Assembly: GCA_964351865.1 (NCBI GenBank)
Contig: CAYGPJ010000006.1
Coordinates: forward strand, 1 to 64,000
Direction of reading: 5' to 3'
Origin: JBCDJI01 sp964351865
GTDB lineage: Bacteria; Verrucomicrobiota; Verrucomicrobiia; Methylacidiphilales; JBCBYL01
DNA: 64,000 nucleotides
Shown here: positions 35,666-44,092 of the stretch, in pieces
How the letters are laid out: each line of letters starts with the position of its first letter
Numbering within the stretch: position 1 is the first letter of the stretch
Position numbers and translations under genes: made by a program
Notes under the pieces: generated by a model
Seen by the model: only the letters and a program-made list of their open reading frames with translations
Told to the model about the DNA's origin: nothing
Databases searched by the model: none

Positions 35666-35700
35666 TTAACCACGAATGGACACGAATGAACACGAATTCT
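35666..35700. repeat. 10-bp-periodic repeat, one-armed copy
   Basis: ttaac followed by cacgaatgga / cacgaatgaa / cacgaattct. The same prefix and period are seen in the inverted pair at 1754-1835. It lies in the 77-bp gap between the M20 peptidase stop and the OppB-like start. Confidence 0.75.
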
Positions 35701-35733
35701 TTTCGACGCTTCTAGTTCGCTAGAAATATTCTC

Positions 35734-37080
35734 TTAGGACACATTCGCGATGGCTTGCAGCACGGCGCGGTTGATTTTTCCGCCAAGTTCGATGTTGCTG
35801 ACAGGGAAGTTTTCGTTGGGGGAGTGGATTTGGCAGTCCGGTAATGCCAAACCGAGTAACAGGCTGTCAGCGCCGAGGATTTTTTTGAAATCCGATACGA
35901 TCGGGATGCTGCCACCTTCACGGATCACGGCGGGTTCCTTGCCCGGCATGACTTGGCACAAAGCCTCCCGGGCGGCTTTACCGAACCCGGAAGTGGGATC
36001 TACCACATAAGCGTCTCCACTGTGCTCCAAGGTGATATCGCATCGAACGTAGGGAGGACAGTGTTTTTCGATGTGGGCCTGCATCAGTTCCAGCACGCGG
36101 TGTGGTGTTTGATTGGGTACGATTCGGCAGGAAATTTTGGCGTGGGCTTGACTGGGAAGCACCGTCTTGGAGCCTTTACCCTGGTAACCGCCGTAGAGAC
36201 CATTGAGCTCAACCGTCGGTCGGGCAAAGGTGCGCTCGAAGGCATTGTAGCCGGGTTCTCCAAAAAGTTCGGGCGACCCCGACAGGTCGATAAATTCCTG
36301 CTCGTGCAGTGGCAGTGCGGCCCAGGCTTCCCGCTCCCAGTTTTCCAGCGGCAGCACATCGTCGTAGAAACCATCGACTGCAATGGTGCCGTCCGGATGG
36401 TGAAAGCTGGCCACCAGTTTGGAAATTTCAGTGAGTGGGTTGGCGACGGCGCCGCCGAAGATGCCCGAGTGCAGGTCCTTATCAGGGCCGGTGATGGTAA
36501 ATTCCAGACAAGCCACACCGCGCAGGCCATAGGTAAAGGTTGGGGTTTCCGGCGCGATCATTCCAGTGTCGGAAATGAGAATGACATCACAGGCGAGTTC
36601 TTCCCGGTTGGCTTTTAAAAAAGGAGCCAGACTCGGGCTGCCGATTTCTTCTTCACCTTCGATGAGAAAGATCACATTCACAGGTAAGGTGCCGGTTTCC
36701 TTGAGTTGCTGGCGCACGGCCAGCATGTGGGAGAAAAACTGGCCCTTGTTATCGGTGGCTCCGCGTGCAGTGATGATGCCATCGTGTAATTCAGGTTCGA
36801 AGGGAGCGTGGTTCCAGAGATTCAACGGGTCGGCTGGTTGCACGTCGTAGTGGCCATAAATCATGACGGTTTTTTTAGCGGGATCGAATTCCGATTTGGC
36901 AATGACCACCGGGAAGCCGTTGGTTGCACGAATTTCAGAGGACAAGCCGCTTTCCGCCAGATATTCTGCTACCCAATTGGCGCAGGCGGTGACATCATTA
37001 CTTTTTTCCGGGTCGGTGGAGATGCTCGGAAAACGTAACAGAGTGAATAAATCTTGGAGGTTGGGGTCGTTCGAATTCAT
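35734..37080 (-). CDS. M20-family dipeptidase
   Basis: 448 aa from the ATG before NSNDPNLQD. A longer frame runs upstream but overlaps the divergent gene at 37175 and looks non-coding. It is a zinc peptidase: MIYGHYDVQPADP (metal His/Asp), GATDNKGQF (bridging Asp), LIEGEEEIGSPS (general base Glu and metal Glu), and SDTGMIAPE. It resembles the CNDP/PepV-like cytosolic dipeptidases. Its position upstream of the peptide permeases on the same strand suggests a role in peptide use. Confidence 0.92.
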   Translation of the reverse strand: MNSNDPNLQDLFTLLRFPSISTDPEKSNDVTACANWVAEYLAESGLSSEIRATNGFPVVIAKSEFDPAKKTVMIYGHYDVQPADPLNLWNHAPFEPELHDGIITARGATDNKGQFFSHMLAVRQQLKETGTLPVNVIFLIEGEEEIGSPSLAPFLKANREELACDVILISDTGMIAPETPTFTYGLRGVACLEFTITGPDKDLHSGIFGGAVANPLTEISKLVASFHHPDGTIAVDGFYDDVLPLENWEREAWAALPLHEQEFIDLSGSPELFGEPGYNAFERTFARPTVELNGLYGGYQGKGSKTVLPSQAHAKISCRIVPNQTPHRVLELMQAHIEKHCPPYVRCDITLEHSGDAYVVDPTSGFGKAAREALCQVMPGKEPAVIREGGSIPIVSDFKKILGADSLLLGLALPDCQIHSPNENFPVSNIELGGKINRAVLQAIANVS

Positions 37081-37174
37081 AAAGTCATTTGCAATTTTAA
37101 ATTGGAATGGAATATTCCATGAACATAAGCTTCCAATGCTTAGTAACAAGTAAAACTCAAACACTATATTATTT

Positions 37175-38323
37175 ATGCCAAAAATACCCGAATCATTCCC
37201 TGAATTCAGCCTCGAGCGTTTGCTCACCACCGTATTCCGTCCTGAGGGAGGCGAGAAAGTCTGCATCCTGATCGATCTGGCAGACCCGGCGGAAATGAAA
37301 GATTTTAAATTTCTCGAAGACAAGGAACTGACTATTCAGAAATATGCTCACGATATTTTTTACAAGCAGTTGAATGGAGAAGTCGGTGCGGCACTCAATC
37401 TTAAAGGAGGCGAAATTTTTGCCTATAAGCTGACCGGCGGCAGCAACCTCGATTACGAAGATGATGCTTACGATTCCAGCGGTAAGCATTTGAGCCTGAC
37501 CAAAGATATCTTTACAAACTACGACATCATTCTGTGTATCAGCACTTTCTCTGCGACTGCTCCATTGACGGCTCACGCGAAGCAATACGGATTCCGTGGT
37601 GCGACGCTGCATGGTCTCAATGAGGTCATTATGAGTAGTGGCCTGGCGGTGAATTATGAGGAGGTCAGTGCGGAAGCTGAAAAGTTGCGTCTCGGCATGA
37701 CTAAAGCCGATTGGGTAGAAATTGATTATGTCACGCTGGGTGAAAAAATGACACTGCGTCTGATCCTCGACGGTCAGGAGGCTCAGAAGAGTCACGGTCT
37801 CTGCCATGGTAAAGAACCTGATGTAGCTAATCTACCGGCCGGCGAAGTTTACTTCGTACCGAATCAGGCCGAGGGTGCCTTTCCGATGAAATACGAAGAT
37901 GGCACGATTGGCCGGATGGATGTCAGCAATGGCCGCGTGGTAAAAGTCTCGCTGATGGAAGGCAGCTTGCAGACCATCAGTGACCATCAGAACAAAATCA
38001 TCAATGATCCCGTGACCGGAGAAATCGGGGAGCTTGGTTTCGGAACGCAGTTGCTGCCGTTTTCCGGGCGTGATATTCAGGATGAGAAAGTTCGTGGAAC
38101 CGTGCATGTCGCGACCGGTCGCAGTGATCATCTCGGCGGTCACCTCAAGCCGGATATGTTCAAAGAAGCGCAGAATGCGACGCATGATGACATCTTATTT
38201 GCCCCGCACAAAACTCCGGAAATTGCCGTGCCTCAGGTGCGGATGCACCGGGATGGCCAGACTGTGGTGTTGATTGAGAACTACGAGCCGTCTTCCTACA
38301 TGGAAGACTTGGTCGCCGCATAA
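37175..38323 (+). CDS. M29/NicX-like metal-dependent hydrolase or aminopeptidase
   Basis: 382 aa. The C-terminal half has the pattern of M29 aminopeptidases and the related NicX family: NLPAGEVYFVPNQAEG, ELGFGTQLL, FSGRDIQDEKVRGTVHVATG and GGHLKPDMF, which supply the metal Glu, His and Asp. The N-terminal half is less conserved. The divergent neighbour is a dipeptidase, so an aminopeptidase role is plausible, but the NicX-like alternative cannot be excluded. Confidence 0.75.
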   Translation: MPKIPESFPEFSLERLLTTVFRPEGGEKVCILIDLADPAEMKDFKFLEDKELTIQKYAHDIFYKQLNGEVGAALNLKGGEIFAYKLTGGSNLDYEDDAYDSSGKHLSLTKDIFTNYDIILCISTFSATAPLTAHAKQYGFRGATLHGLNEVIMSSGLAVNYEEVSAEAEKLRLGMTKADWVEIDYVTLGEKMTLRLILDGQEAQKSHGLCHGKEPDVANLPAGEVYFVPNQAEGAFPMKYEDGTIGRMDVSNGRVVKVSLMEGSLQTISDHQNKIINDPVTGEIGELGFGTQLLPFSGRDIQDEKVRGTVHVATGRSDHLGGHLKPDMFKEAQNATHDDILFAPHKTPEIAVPQVRMHRDGQTVVLIENYEPSSYMEDLVAA

Positions 38324-38391
38324 ATACTATGCCGCTTGGTAGCAACATCAGCTTGTCAATTCATCCCTAGGACATTACTTTCGGAGTTGCT

Positions 38392-39153
38392 ATGGCCTCT
38401 GAGTATTACGAATCGGATCGAATTTTAGCGGAGTATCTGTTGTTTCATTATGGATGGCATGAAGAGATCATGCCATATGGATTCGGACCGACAGAAGCTT
38501 TGGATTATCCTTGGAGGTGCGCTGAAGTGCTCCTTTCCATGCTGCCAGAGGGCAATCAGGGGCGGGCGTTAGATCTGGGCTGTGCGGTAGGAAGGTCCTC
38601 ATTTGAACTGGCTCGCCGCTGTGGTGAAGTGATCGCGCTCGATGCGTCACAGAAGTTTATCGATGCGGCTAATTACTTGAAAGAAGCTGGCGAGTACTTT
38701 TATCGCCGACTGGACGAAGGCGAGATTACGACACCGCTGATGGCTAAGGTTCCGGACGGTATTTACCGAGAGCATGTGGATTTTCGTGTCGGCGACGCCT
38801 GCCAGCTACCGCATGATCTGGGACAGTTTGACAGTGTGCTGCTGGCTAACTTGCTCTGCCGACTGCCGGATCCCAAAGCTTGTTTAAACCGTATGCCCGA
38901 ATTAGTGAAGTCCGGCGGCCACCTGATGATCACCACCCCCCGAAGCTGGTCGGAAGAGTACACTCCGCGTGAGAACTGGCTCGGTGGATTCATGCGCGAT
39001 GGAAAACCGTTTTCGACTCAAGACGGGTTAAAAGAAATTCTGTCGCATGATTTTGATTTGGTGCGTGAGGGCGATATGGCTTTTGTGATTCGTGAGCATG
39101 CTCGCAAGTTTCAGTGGAGTGTGGCGCGCATGACACTCTGGCGTCGCCATTAA
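38392..39153 (+). CDS. Putative 4-mercaptohistidine N1-methyltransferase (OvoA C-terminal type), stand-alone
   Basis: 253 aa, with GGAG 7-8 nt before the ATG. The N-terminal ESDRILAEYLLFHYGW motif and the SAM-binding site ALDLGCAVGRSSFEL match the methyltransferase domain that forms the C-terminal part of ovothiol synthase OvoA. Here it is a separate protein. In OvoA this domain methylates the imidazole N of 5-thiohistidine. No OvoA-type sulfoxide synthase is in the window, so the substrate is inferred from the family only. Confidence 0.75.
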   Translation: MASEYYESDRILAEYLLFHYGWHEEIMPYGFGPTEALDYPWRCAEVLLSMLPEGNQGRALDLGCAVGRSSFELARRCGEVIALDASQKFIDAANYLKEAGEYFYRRLDEGEITTPLMAKVPDGIYREHVDFRVGDACQLPHDLGQFDSVLLANLLCRLPDPKACLNRMPELVKSGGHLMITTPRSWSEEYTPRENWLGGFMRDGKPFSTQDGLKEILSHDFDLVREGDMAFVIREHARKFQWSVARMTLWRRH

Positions 39154-39185
39154 CGCAGACTCCTGCATTCGGATTTCATTACGTA

Positions 39186-39593
39186 GTGGGAAAGAAACAC
39201 AAAAAGCTGAACTTGGATCAGGCGGCTCCTGCGCATTCATTGAATGACGCCTTTGCCTCACTGGATCTGGAGGGACTGCCGGAAGGTCCCGATATCATTG
39301 AACCCGCGGAAGTGACCACTACACCGCAAACGACTCAAAGCGGGAAACGGGGCGAAGTCATCCTACGGCGCGAAACGGCACACCGTGGCGGCAAGACGGT
39401 GATTATTGTGCAAGGATTGGCGTCGCTTGAGTCGGAAGATTCAATGAATGATATGGCCGCGCGGCTCAAAAAACGGTGTGGTTGCGGCGGCACGATTAAA
39501 GACGGTGAAATTATCATTCAAGGTGAGAAGGCACCTGAGGTCGCTGAGTTTTTGCGCGATGAGGGATTTCGAGTGCGGGGAGTGACACAATAA
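39186..39593 (+). CDS. SUI1/eIF1-like translation factor (YciH type)
   Basis: 135 aa from the GTG chosen here (VGKKHKKL); an upstream in-frame ATG at 39114 would overlap the methyltransferase gene by 40 bp. The C-terminal two thirds form an SUI1 domain: GKRGEVILRRETAHRGGKTV and LKKRCGCGGTIKDGEIIIQG. Bacterial YciH homologues influence start-codon selection in vitro; the physiological role is unclear. The start is uncertain. Confidence 0.85.
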   Translation: MGKKHKKLNLDQAAPAHSLNDAFASLDLEGLPEGPDIIEPAEVTTTPQTTQSGKRGEVILRRETAHRGGKTVIIVQGLASLESEDSMNDMAARLKKRCGCGGTIKDGEIIIQGEKAPEVAEFLRDEGFRVRGVTQ

Positions 39594-39660
39594 CGTCAAT
39601 GTCCAACTCCCCATGCTCAACACTGAATTTTCTATTTCTGGAAGCCGAGAAGCGTGAACG

Positions 39661-40239
39661 ATGATTAATGAGTGGGAACAGCGATATCTGGACGGAGATA
39701 CACCTTGGGATAAGGGGGCGGCAGCGCCTCCGTTGCTGGAATATCTTGCAGGCAATGGGGTTCAGGGATCTGTGGCAGTGCCTGGCTGCGGGGTGGGACA
39801 CGATGTCCGCGCTTTGGCGCAGCAGGGAGCTTTGGTCACGGGGTTTGATATTGCTCCTTCAGCGTTGAGCCAGGCCGAGTCTTTCCCGCGAGCTAACGGT
39901 GAGCGGTATGAATCAGTCGACTTCTTGGGCCTGCCTGCGCGCTATGAAGGTCAGTTCGATTGGATATTTGAGCATACTTGTTTTTGTGCCATCGATCCGT
40001 CTCGACGACTGGAATATGTGCAAGCCTGTGTCAAGGCACTCAAGCCGGGCGGACAGATGCTGGCGATTTTCTTCATGACACCCGATGCCGAACAAGGGCC
40101 TCCATTTGGAGTGACCGAGCAGGAGTTAGATCAGCTATTCCAGCCGCACTTCAAGCTGATCCGTGATGTGTTGCCGCAAAAAGCATACCCGGGTAGAGAG
40201 GGGCGAGAGCGACTTCGTGTTCTCCAGCGAATCAACTAA
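39661..40239 (+). CDS. TPMT-family SAM-dependent methyltransferase
   Basis: 192 aa. WEQRYLDGDTPWDKGAAAPPL is the typical N-terminus of thiopurine methyltransferase-like proteins, and AVPGCGVGHDVRALA is the SAM loop. FEHTCFCAIDP is also family-specific. Members methylate thiol, selenium, tellurium or halide substrates; which of these applies here is not visible. It is convergent with ybeY, 5 bp away. Confidence 0.88.
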   Translation: MINEWEQRYLDGDTPWDKGAAAPPLLEYLAGNGVQGSVAVPGCGVGHDVRALAQQGALVTGFDIAPSALSQAESFPRANGERYESVDFLGLPARYEGQFDWIFEHTCFCAIDPSRRLEYVQACVKALKPGGQMLAIFFMTPDAEQGPPFGVTEQELDQLFQPHFKLIRDVLPQKAYPGREGRERLRVLQRIN

Positions 40240-40244
40240 TGATA

Positions 40245-40685
40245 TTATTTTGCCTGCACGGCTTTTCTGATCCGCGTTTGTTCTGTCTGCATGATTTTAA
40301 ATTCAGAACGGGTTTGGTCATCCATGCCAGTCAGATGCAATAAACCGTGAATGGCATAGGTCAGCACTTCATCATAAATCGAGAGGGATTCTGCCTGACG
40401 TTGTTTTCTGGCGATCTCGGGGCAAATCATAATAGAGGCCATGGGTTCCGCATTAAAGGTCATGACATCGGTGGCTGCCGGGTCGTTAAAGAATTCCCGA
40501 TGAACACGGGAGCTTTCAGTCGGGGTGACCAACAGGATCTCTATTTCCCGGATGGCTGCGGGGAAGTGGTGAGCTGCGATAACTTCAGCCAGAGCGTGAT
40601 GGGCATCACGCTTCAGGCTGGACAGGTTGGTCTTCCACTTTTTTTGCTGGTTGAGCAGAAGTATCTTTGGGCTGCTTGTTTTCAC
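40245..40685 (-). CDS. ybeY: Endoribonuclease YbeY (16S rRNA maturation)
   Basis: 146 aa, GTG start. It processes 16S rRNA ends and takes part in ribosome quality control. The metal motif is HGLLHLTGMDD: His113 and His117 are kept, but the third ligand of the usual HxxxHxxxxxH is Asp123 instead of His. The start overlaps the 7TM-HD gene by 80 bp; the overlapped part (ILLLNQQKKW) still looks like a YbeY N-terminus, so the overlap is probably real. Confidence 0.88.
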   Translation of the reverse strand: MKTSSPKILLLNQQKKWKTNLSSLKRDAHHALAEVIAAHHFPAAIREIEILLVTPTESSRVHREFFNDPAATDVMTFNAEPMASIMICPEIARKQRQAESLSIYDEVLTYAIHGLLHLTGMDDQTRSEFKIMQTEQTRIRKAVQAK

Positions 40686-42243
40686 GCTTTGACTCTCTGG
40701 GTTCTCTGGAATCCTTGTTTTTGGATTCCTTTTTGTCTTTAGGATACTCGATGCGCGCGTGAAGCATGCTTTTGAGTGTTTTAGTAAAGCTGACGCGGAT
40801 GAGATGCAGGTCGTTGAAAGTCAGATGAGATTCTTCGAGCTGACCGTCTTTGACGCGGCTGTCGATGATCATTTTAACGTGGTCTTCGATGCGTTGTGCG
40901 GTCGGGTTTTGCAGCGTGCGTGAACTACTTTCAATAGCATCTGCCATCGAGATGATCGCGGACTCGCGGCTCTGCGGAATGGGACCCGGGTAGCGGAAAG
41001 ATTCTTCTCGCACTTCGGGGATATCTTCCTCACGGATCCCCATGATTTTTCCGCCCTCGCGGGCATCTTCTTTCTGCTGCAAAGCGCGTTTGTAAAAATA
41101 GTAGACCGTGGAGTTGCCGTGATGCTCGCGAATCACGTCGATAATCGGTTGGCGCAGATGATTTTTGATGGCGATGCTGATGCCTTCTTTCACGTGAGAA
41201 ATGATAATCAATGCACTCATAGAAGGCGTAAGATTATCGTGCGGGTTTTTATCCGGATGCGCGTTTTCGATGAAGTATTGGGGCTTAACCAGTTTCCCGA
41301 TGTCATGAAAGTAACAGCAGGTGCGGCACAAAGCCGAGTTGGCTCCGATGGCATCGGCGGCTGCTTCAGACAAGTGGGCGACATTCAGACTGTGGTGGTA
41401 GGTGCCGGGGGCCTCTGATGCGAGACGCTTCAGCAAGGGGTGATTTAAATCAGAAAGTTCGAGCCAGGAGATATCGGTAATTCGCTCAAAAAGCCACTCG
41501 AGGATCGGCATGATGGCACCGACGAAGAGGGCCGTGAAGACGCCCAACGCGATGGCCCAGACCGCTTGAAACACCAGATCTCCCAACGGGACTTCCTGCA
41601 AAATGCTGAGAAACAGAGCGCAGATTAAACCGATACCACCGATTTTTACCCCGGCCATGATCAGGTCAGCCCGGCGTCTGATTCGGGTGCAGAAGTAGGC
41701 GGCTCCAAAGCCAGTCAGCAGACTACTCAGAAAAATGCCTGGAGTGGACGGAAGGAAAATATAACTCAGCAGGGATACCAGAAAGGCGCAGATGAAGCCA
41801 GCATGGGAAGATATAAGGATGCTGGTCAGCATGGGGGCCAGGGCACAGGGAACCAGTAGGGCCGGAATCGGGAATCCACCGATGGTCATGTCTTCATCGT
41901 GGATCTGCAGGCCGTAATTGAGTAAATAATTGGTCAGCACCAGGCCGAGAAATAGCAGCAGCAGTTGGTTGCTTTTCCAGACTTCACGAACCGTGAGCGG
42001 TATGAGGATGATCATGGTGGCCAGCGCCATTAATGAAAGTACTAGAATTTCGTAGGTGTCAGCGGCCGATCCCCATGAACCGATGCGGAAAATAACCACC
42101 CCTGCCAGCGCCAGCAGCACCCAGCGCATGATCGGACTGCAATCGAGGGCATCACGCCACGAGGCATCAGCAGACTGTTTGCGGGTTTTACCGCAGGACA
42201 GCCCCTTTTGGGCGAGCATTCGTATTTTGAACCATTTGATCAT
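40606..42243 (-). CDS. 7TM-HD family phosphohydrolase (PgpH-like)
   Basis: 545 aa. About seven membrane helices (residues about 38-230) precede a cytoplasmic HD domain with HHSLNVAHLSEAAADAIG, CCYFHDIGKLVKPQYF and AIISMADAIESSSR. In Firmicutes PgpH degrades cyclic di-AMP. This copy lacks most of the large extracytoplasmic 7TMR-HDED domain. The C-terminus is a charged low-complexity tail (Lys/Glu/Pro) that shares DNA with the ybeY start. The phoH-pgpH-ybeY order is common. Confidence 0.88.
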   Translation of the reverse strand: MIKWFKIRMLAQKGLSCGKTRKQSADASWRDALDCSPIMRWVLLALAGVVIFRIGSWGSAADTYEILVLSLMALATMIILIPLTVREVWKSNQLLLLFLGLVLTNYLLNYGLQIHDEDMTIGGFPIPALLVPCALAPMLTSILISSHAGFICAFLVSLLSYIFLPSTPGIFLSSLLTGFGAAYFCTRIRRRADLIMAGVKIGGIGLICALFLSILQEVPLGDLVFQAVWAIALGVFTALFVGAIMPILEWLFERITDISWLELSDLNHPLLKRLASEAPGTYHHSLNVAHLSEAAADAIGANSALCRTCCYFHDIGKLVKPQYFIENAHPDKNPHDNLTPSMSALIIISHVKEGISIAIKNHLRQPIIDVIREHHGNSTVYYFYKRALQQKEDAREGGKIMGIREEDIPEVREESFRYPGPIPQSRESAIISMADAIESSSRTLQNPTAQRIEDHVKMIIDSRVKDGQLEESHLTFNDLHLIRVSFTKTLKSMLHARIEYPKDKKESKNKDSREPRESKRENKQPKDTSAQPAKKVEDQPVQPEA

Positions 42244-42381
42244 GAGAAATCGGGGGGGAAGATGCCGAACGGCACCAGAAATGCCATCTTTAATTGATGA
42301 CTACAGAATAGTCGCTTCTTTCTGACTGCCAATGGTTAATTTTCTTTCAGATTACGGCTGGAAATAAGCGGTGTGCGGCCT

Positions 42382-42561
42382 ATGCTCAAAAGAGCGAAGC
42401 AGTACCGTCCCAATGTAGAGCGAGAGAAATTAAAATACTCCATGATGCAATCCCGTGCCTGGATCAAAAGGCGGCAGGGTAAGCCGGTCGGTAATTCCAG
42501 CGTGGCCCAAGGGTTGAAGCAAATTCCGGATAATTCTGAACCGTGGCTACCGGGGGGGTAA
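42382..42561 (+). CDS. Small hypothetical protein upstream of a broken gene
   Basis: 59 aa, basic N-terminal half (MLKRAKQYRPNVEREKLKYS). A GTG nine bases upstream is an alternative start. No family recognised. It lies on the plus strand in a segment that interrupts the phoH-pgpH-ybeY set, together with the pseudogene at 42616, so it may be a passenger or remnant. Confidence 0.35.
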   Translation: MLKRAKQYRPNVEREKLKYSMMQSRAWIKRRQGKPVGNSSVAQGLKQIPDNSEPWLPGG

Positions 42562-42615
42562 ATCGATCGCGGACGCTTTATGGATTTCAGATCAGATCGA
42601 AAAGGATATGCAGCG

Positions 42616-43039
42616 ATGGAAAATAAAATCACCACCGACCAGTTGATTCAGGATTTCACGAATCAGTTTCGGGTGATCACATTAGGTGGTGTAGCCATGA
42701 TAGCTCATGGTTTGAGTCGGAATACGTACGCCATGGATATATGGTAGGATCCTTTTGCTACCCCGGATCAATGGGTAAGCAAATTGGCGTCTTATATATA
42801 TCAGAATCAGATCCAACCGTTCAGGATAGGAACATGGCAGCCAATTGACAGAAGTGATTTACCTGAAATGATAGCGAGCGATGGTGTCATCAGACTCAAT
42901 GGAATGGAGCGTCCATTGGATATTTTTCGGAAACCCAATGAACTTGAAACCAATCAGTTTGATCAAGTATGGGATTGAGCTTAATGAAGAAGGAAATCCC
43001 TTTGCCCGGGATATCCTCAACCGCCTGGCAGAAAAGTAG
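42616..43039 (+). pseudogene. Broken nucleotidyltransferase-like gene (DUF6036-type)
   Basis: The reading frame opens with VITLGGVAMIAHGLSRNT and DIW, like small proteins of the nucleotidyltransferase fold, then meets an in-frame TAG at 42745-42747 where the family has a codon after DIW. The same frame then continues with PLDIFRKPNELETNQFDQVW to a stop at 42978, and a third piece (GIELNEEGNPFARDILNRLAEK, split across frames) ends at 43039. So there is one stop codon and one frameshift or deletion. It is probably non-functional. Confidence 0.65.
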
Positions 43040-43049
43040 AATCGTGAGC

Positions 43050-44027
43050 TTAGATGCTCATGCTGGTTTGCTTGACGCCGCGGTGCATTTTGTAGGCTTC
43101 GACGATTTTTCCGACCAACTCGTGACGGATGATGTCGCGTTCTTCGAACCACATGAAGCCGATACCTTTGGTGTCTTCCAGTGCCTGCAGGGCTTCGACT
43201 AGACCGGATTTAGCATTGCGCGGCAGATCCACCTGAGTCGGGTCGCCGGTGACGACGCAGCGGGAGCTTTGACCAAGTCTTGTCAGGAACATGAACATCT
43301 GCTCAGTGGTGGCATTCTGGCCTTCATCCAGAATGACAAAAGCATTCGCCAGGGTGCGACCTCGCATATAAGCCAGCGGCGCAATTTCGATGACGCCTCG
43401 ATCCATCAGTTTCTGAATTTCTTCCAGATCGACCATGTCGTAGAGCGCATCGTAGAGGGGGCGCAGGTAAGGGAAGATTTTTTCCTGCAGATCACCCGGC
43501 AAGTAGCCGAGGGCTTCGCCCGCTTCCACGGCAGGACGGGTCAGGATAATCCGCTGAACTTCATTCTGGCGTAGGGCCTGAACGGCCATGGCCATGGCGA
43601 GAAAGGTCTTGCCGCTGCCGGCACATCCAATCCCGAAGGTGAGATCGTTTTCCAGAATCAGGTCGAGATAGCGTTTCTGCCCAAAGGTTTTAGGGGAAAC
43701 GGGTCGTTTTTTAGGCGAGGTCTGGATCTGAAAATCCCACATGCCTTCCAGCGCGGCACTTTCTCCCGCCTTGATGGCACTCAGGGCATAACGGTATTCA
43801 TGCCGTTTAATTTTGAGCCCCTTCTGAGCGGCGACATGTAACTGGCGAAATAACTCTTTGGTCTGTTGTATCCCTTTGGCAGAGCCTTCGATGTGCAGCA
43901 CGGCGTCGCGGCTGGTCAGTTTGACTTTGAGGGTTAACTCGGTTTCTTCGAGTAGCGAATTGTCACCGGCATACAAGTTGGTGAGCGCTCTTCCGTTTTC
44001 AAAACTCAACGTTTCGGTGTCAGGCAT
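43050..44027 (-). CDS. phoH: PhoH-family ATPase
   Basis: 325 aa. A cytoplasmic P-loop ATPase or helicase-like protein often found next to ybeY. Walker A is GCAGSGKTFLAMAMA and Walker B is FVILDEGQNATTEQ; RCVVTGDPTQVDLP is motif III. The N-terminal segment (about 1-100) is a KH-like domain. It starts the phoH-pgpH-ybeY set, whose other members lie beyond the pseudogene on the other strand. Confidence 0.95.
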   Translation of the reverse strand: MPDTETLSFENGRALTNLYAGDNSLLEETELTLKVKLTSRDAVLHIEGSAKGIQQTKELFRQLHVAAQKGLKIKRHEYRYALSAIKAGESAALEGMWDFQIQTSPKKRPVSPKTFGQKRYLDLILENDLTFGIGCAGSGKTFLAMAMAVQALRQNEVQRIILTRPAVEAGEALGYLPGDLQEKIFPYLRPLYDALYDMVDLEEIQKLMDRGVIEIAPLAYMRGRTLANAFVILDEGQNATTEQMFMFLTRLGQSSRCVVTGDPTQVDLPRNAKSGLVEALQALEDTKGIGFMWFEERDIIRHELVGKIVEAYKMHRGVKQTSMSI

Positions 44028-44092
44028 GTAAACTGTACCTATGGGAGTTCTCGACTGGTGTCAAACCCACTTATCGGCAGGTGGCATTTATT

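Noticed and set aside
35671..35700. CRISPR-like direct repeats
   Set aside because: The 10-mers are contiguous with no spacers. A short tandem array, not a CRISPR.
37081..37323. N-terminal extension of the M20 peptidase frame
   Set aside because: It would overlap the divergent gene at 37175 and has no family similarity. The ATG at 37080 gives a normal length.
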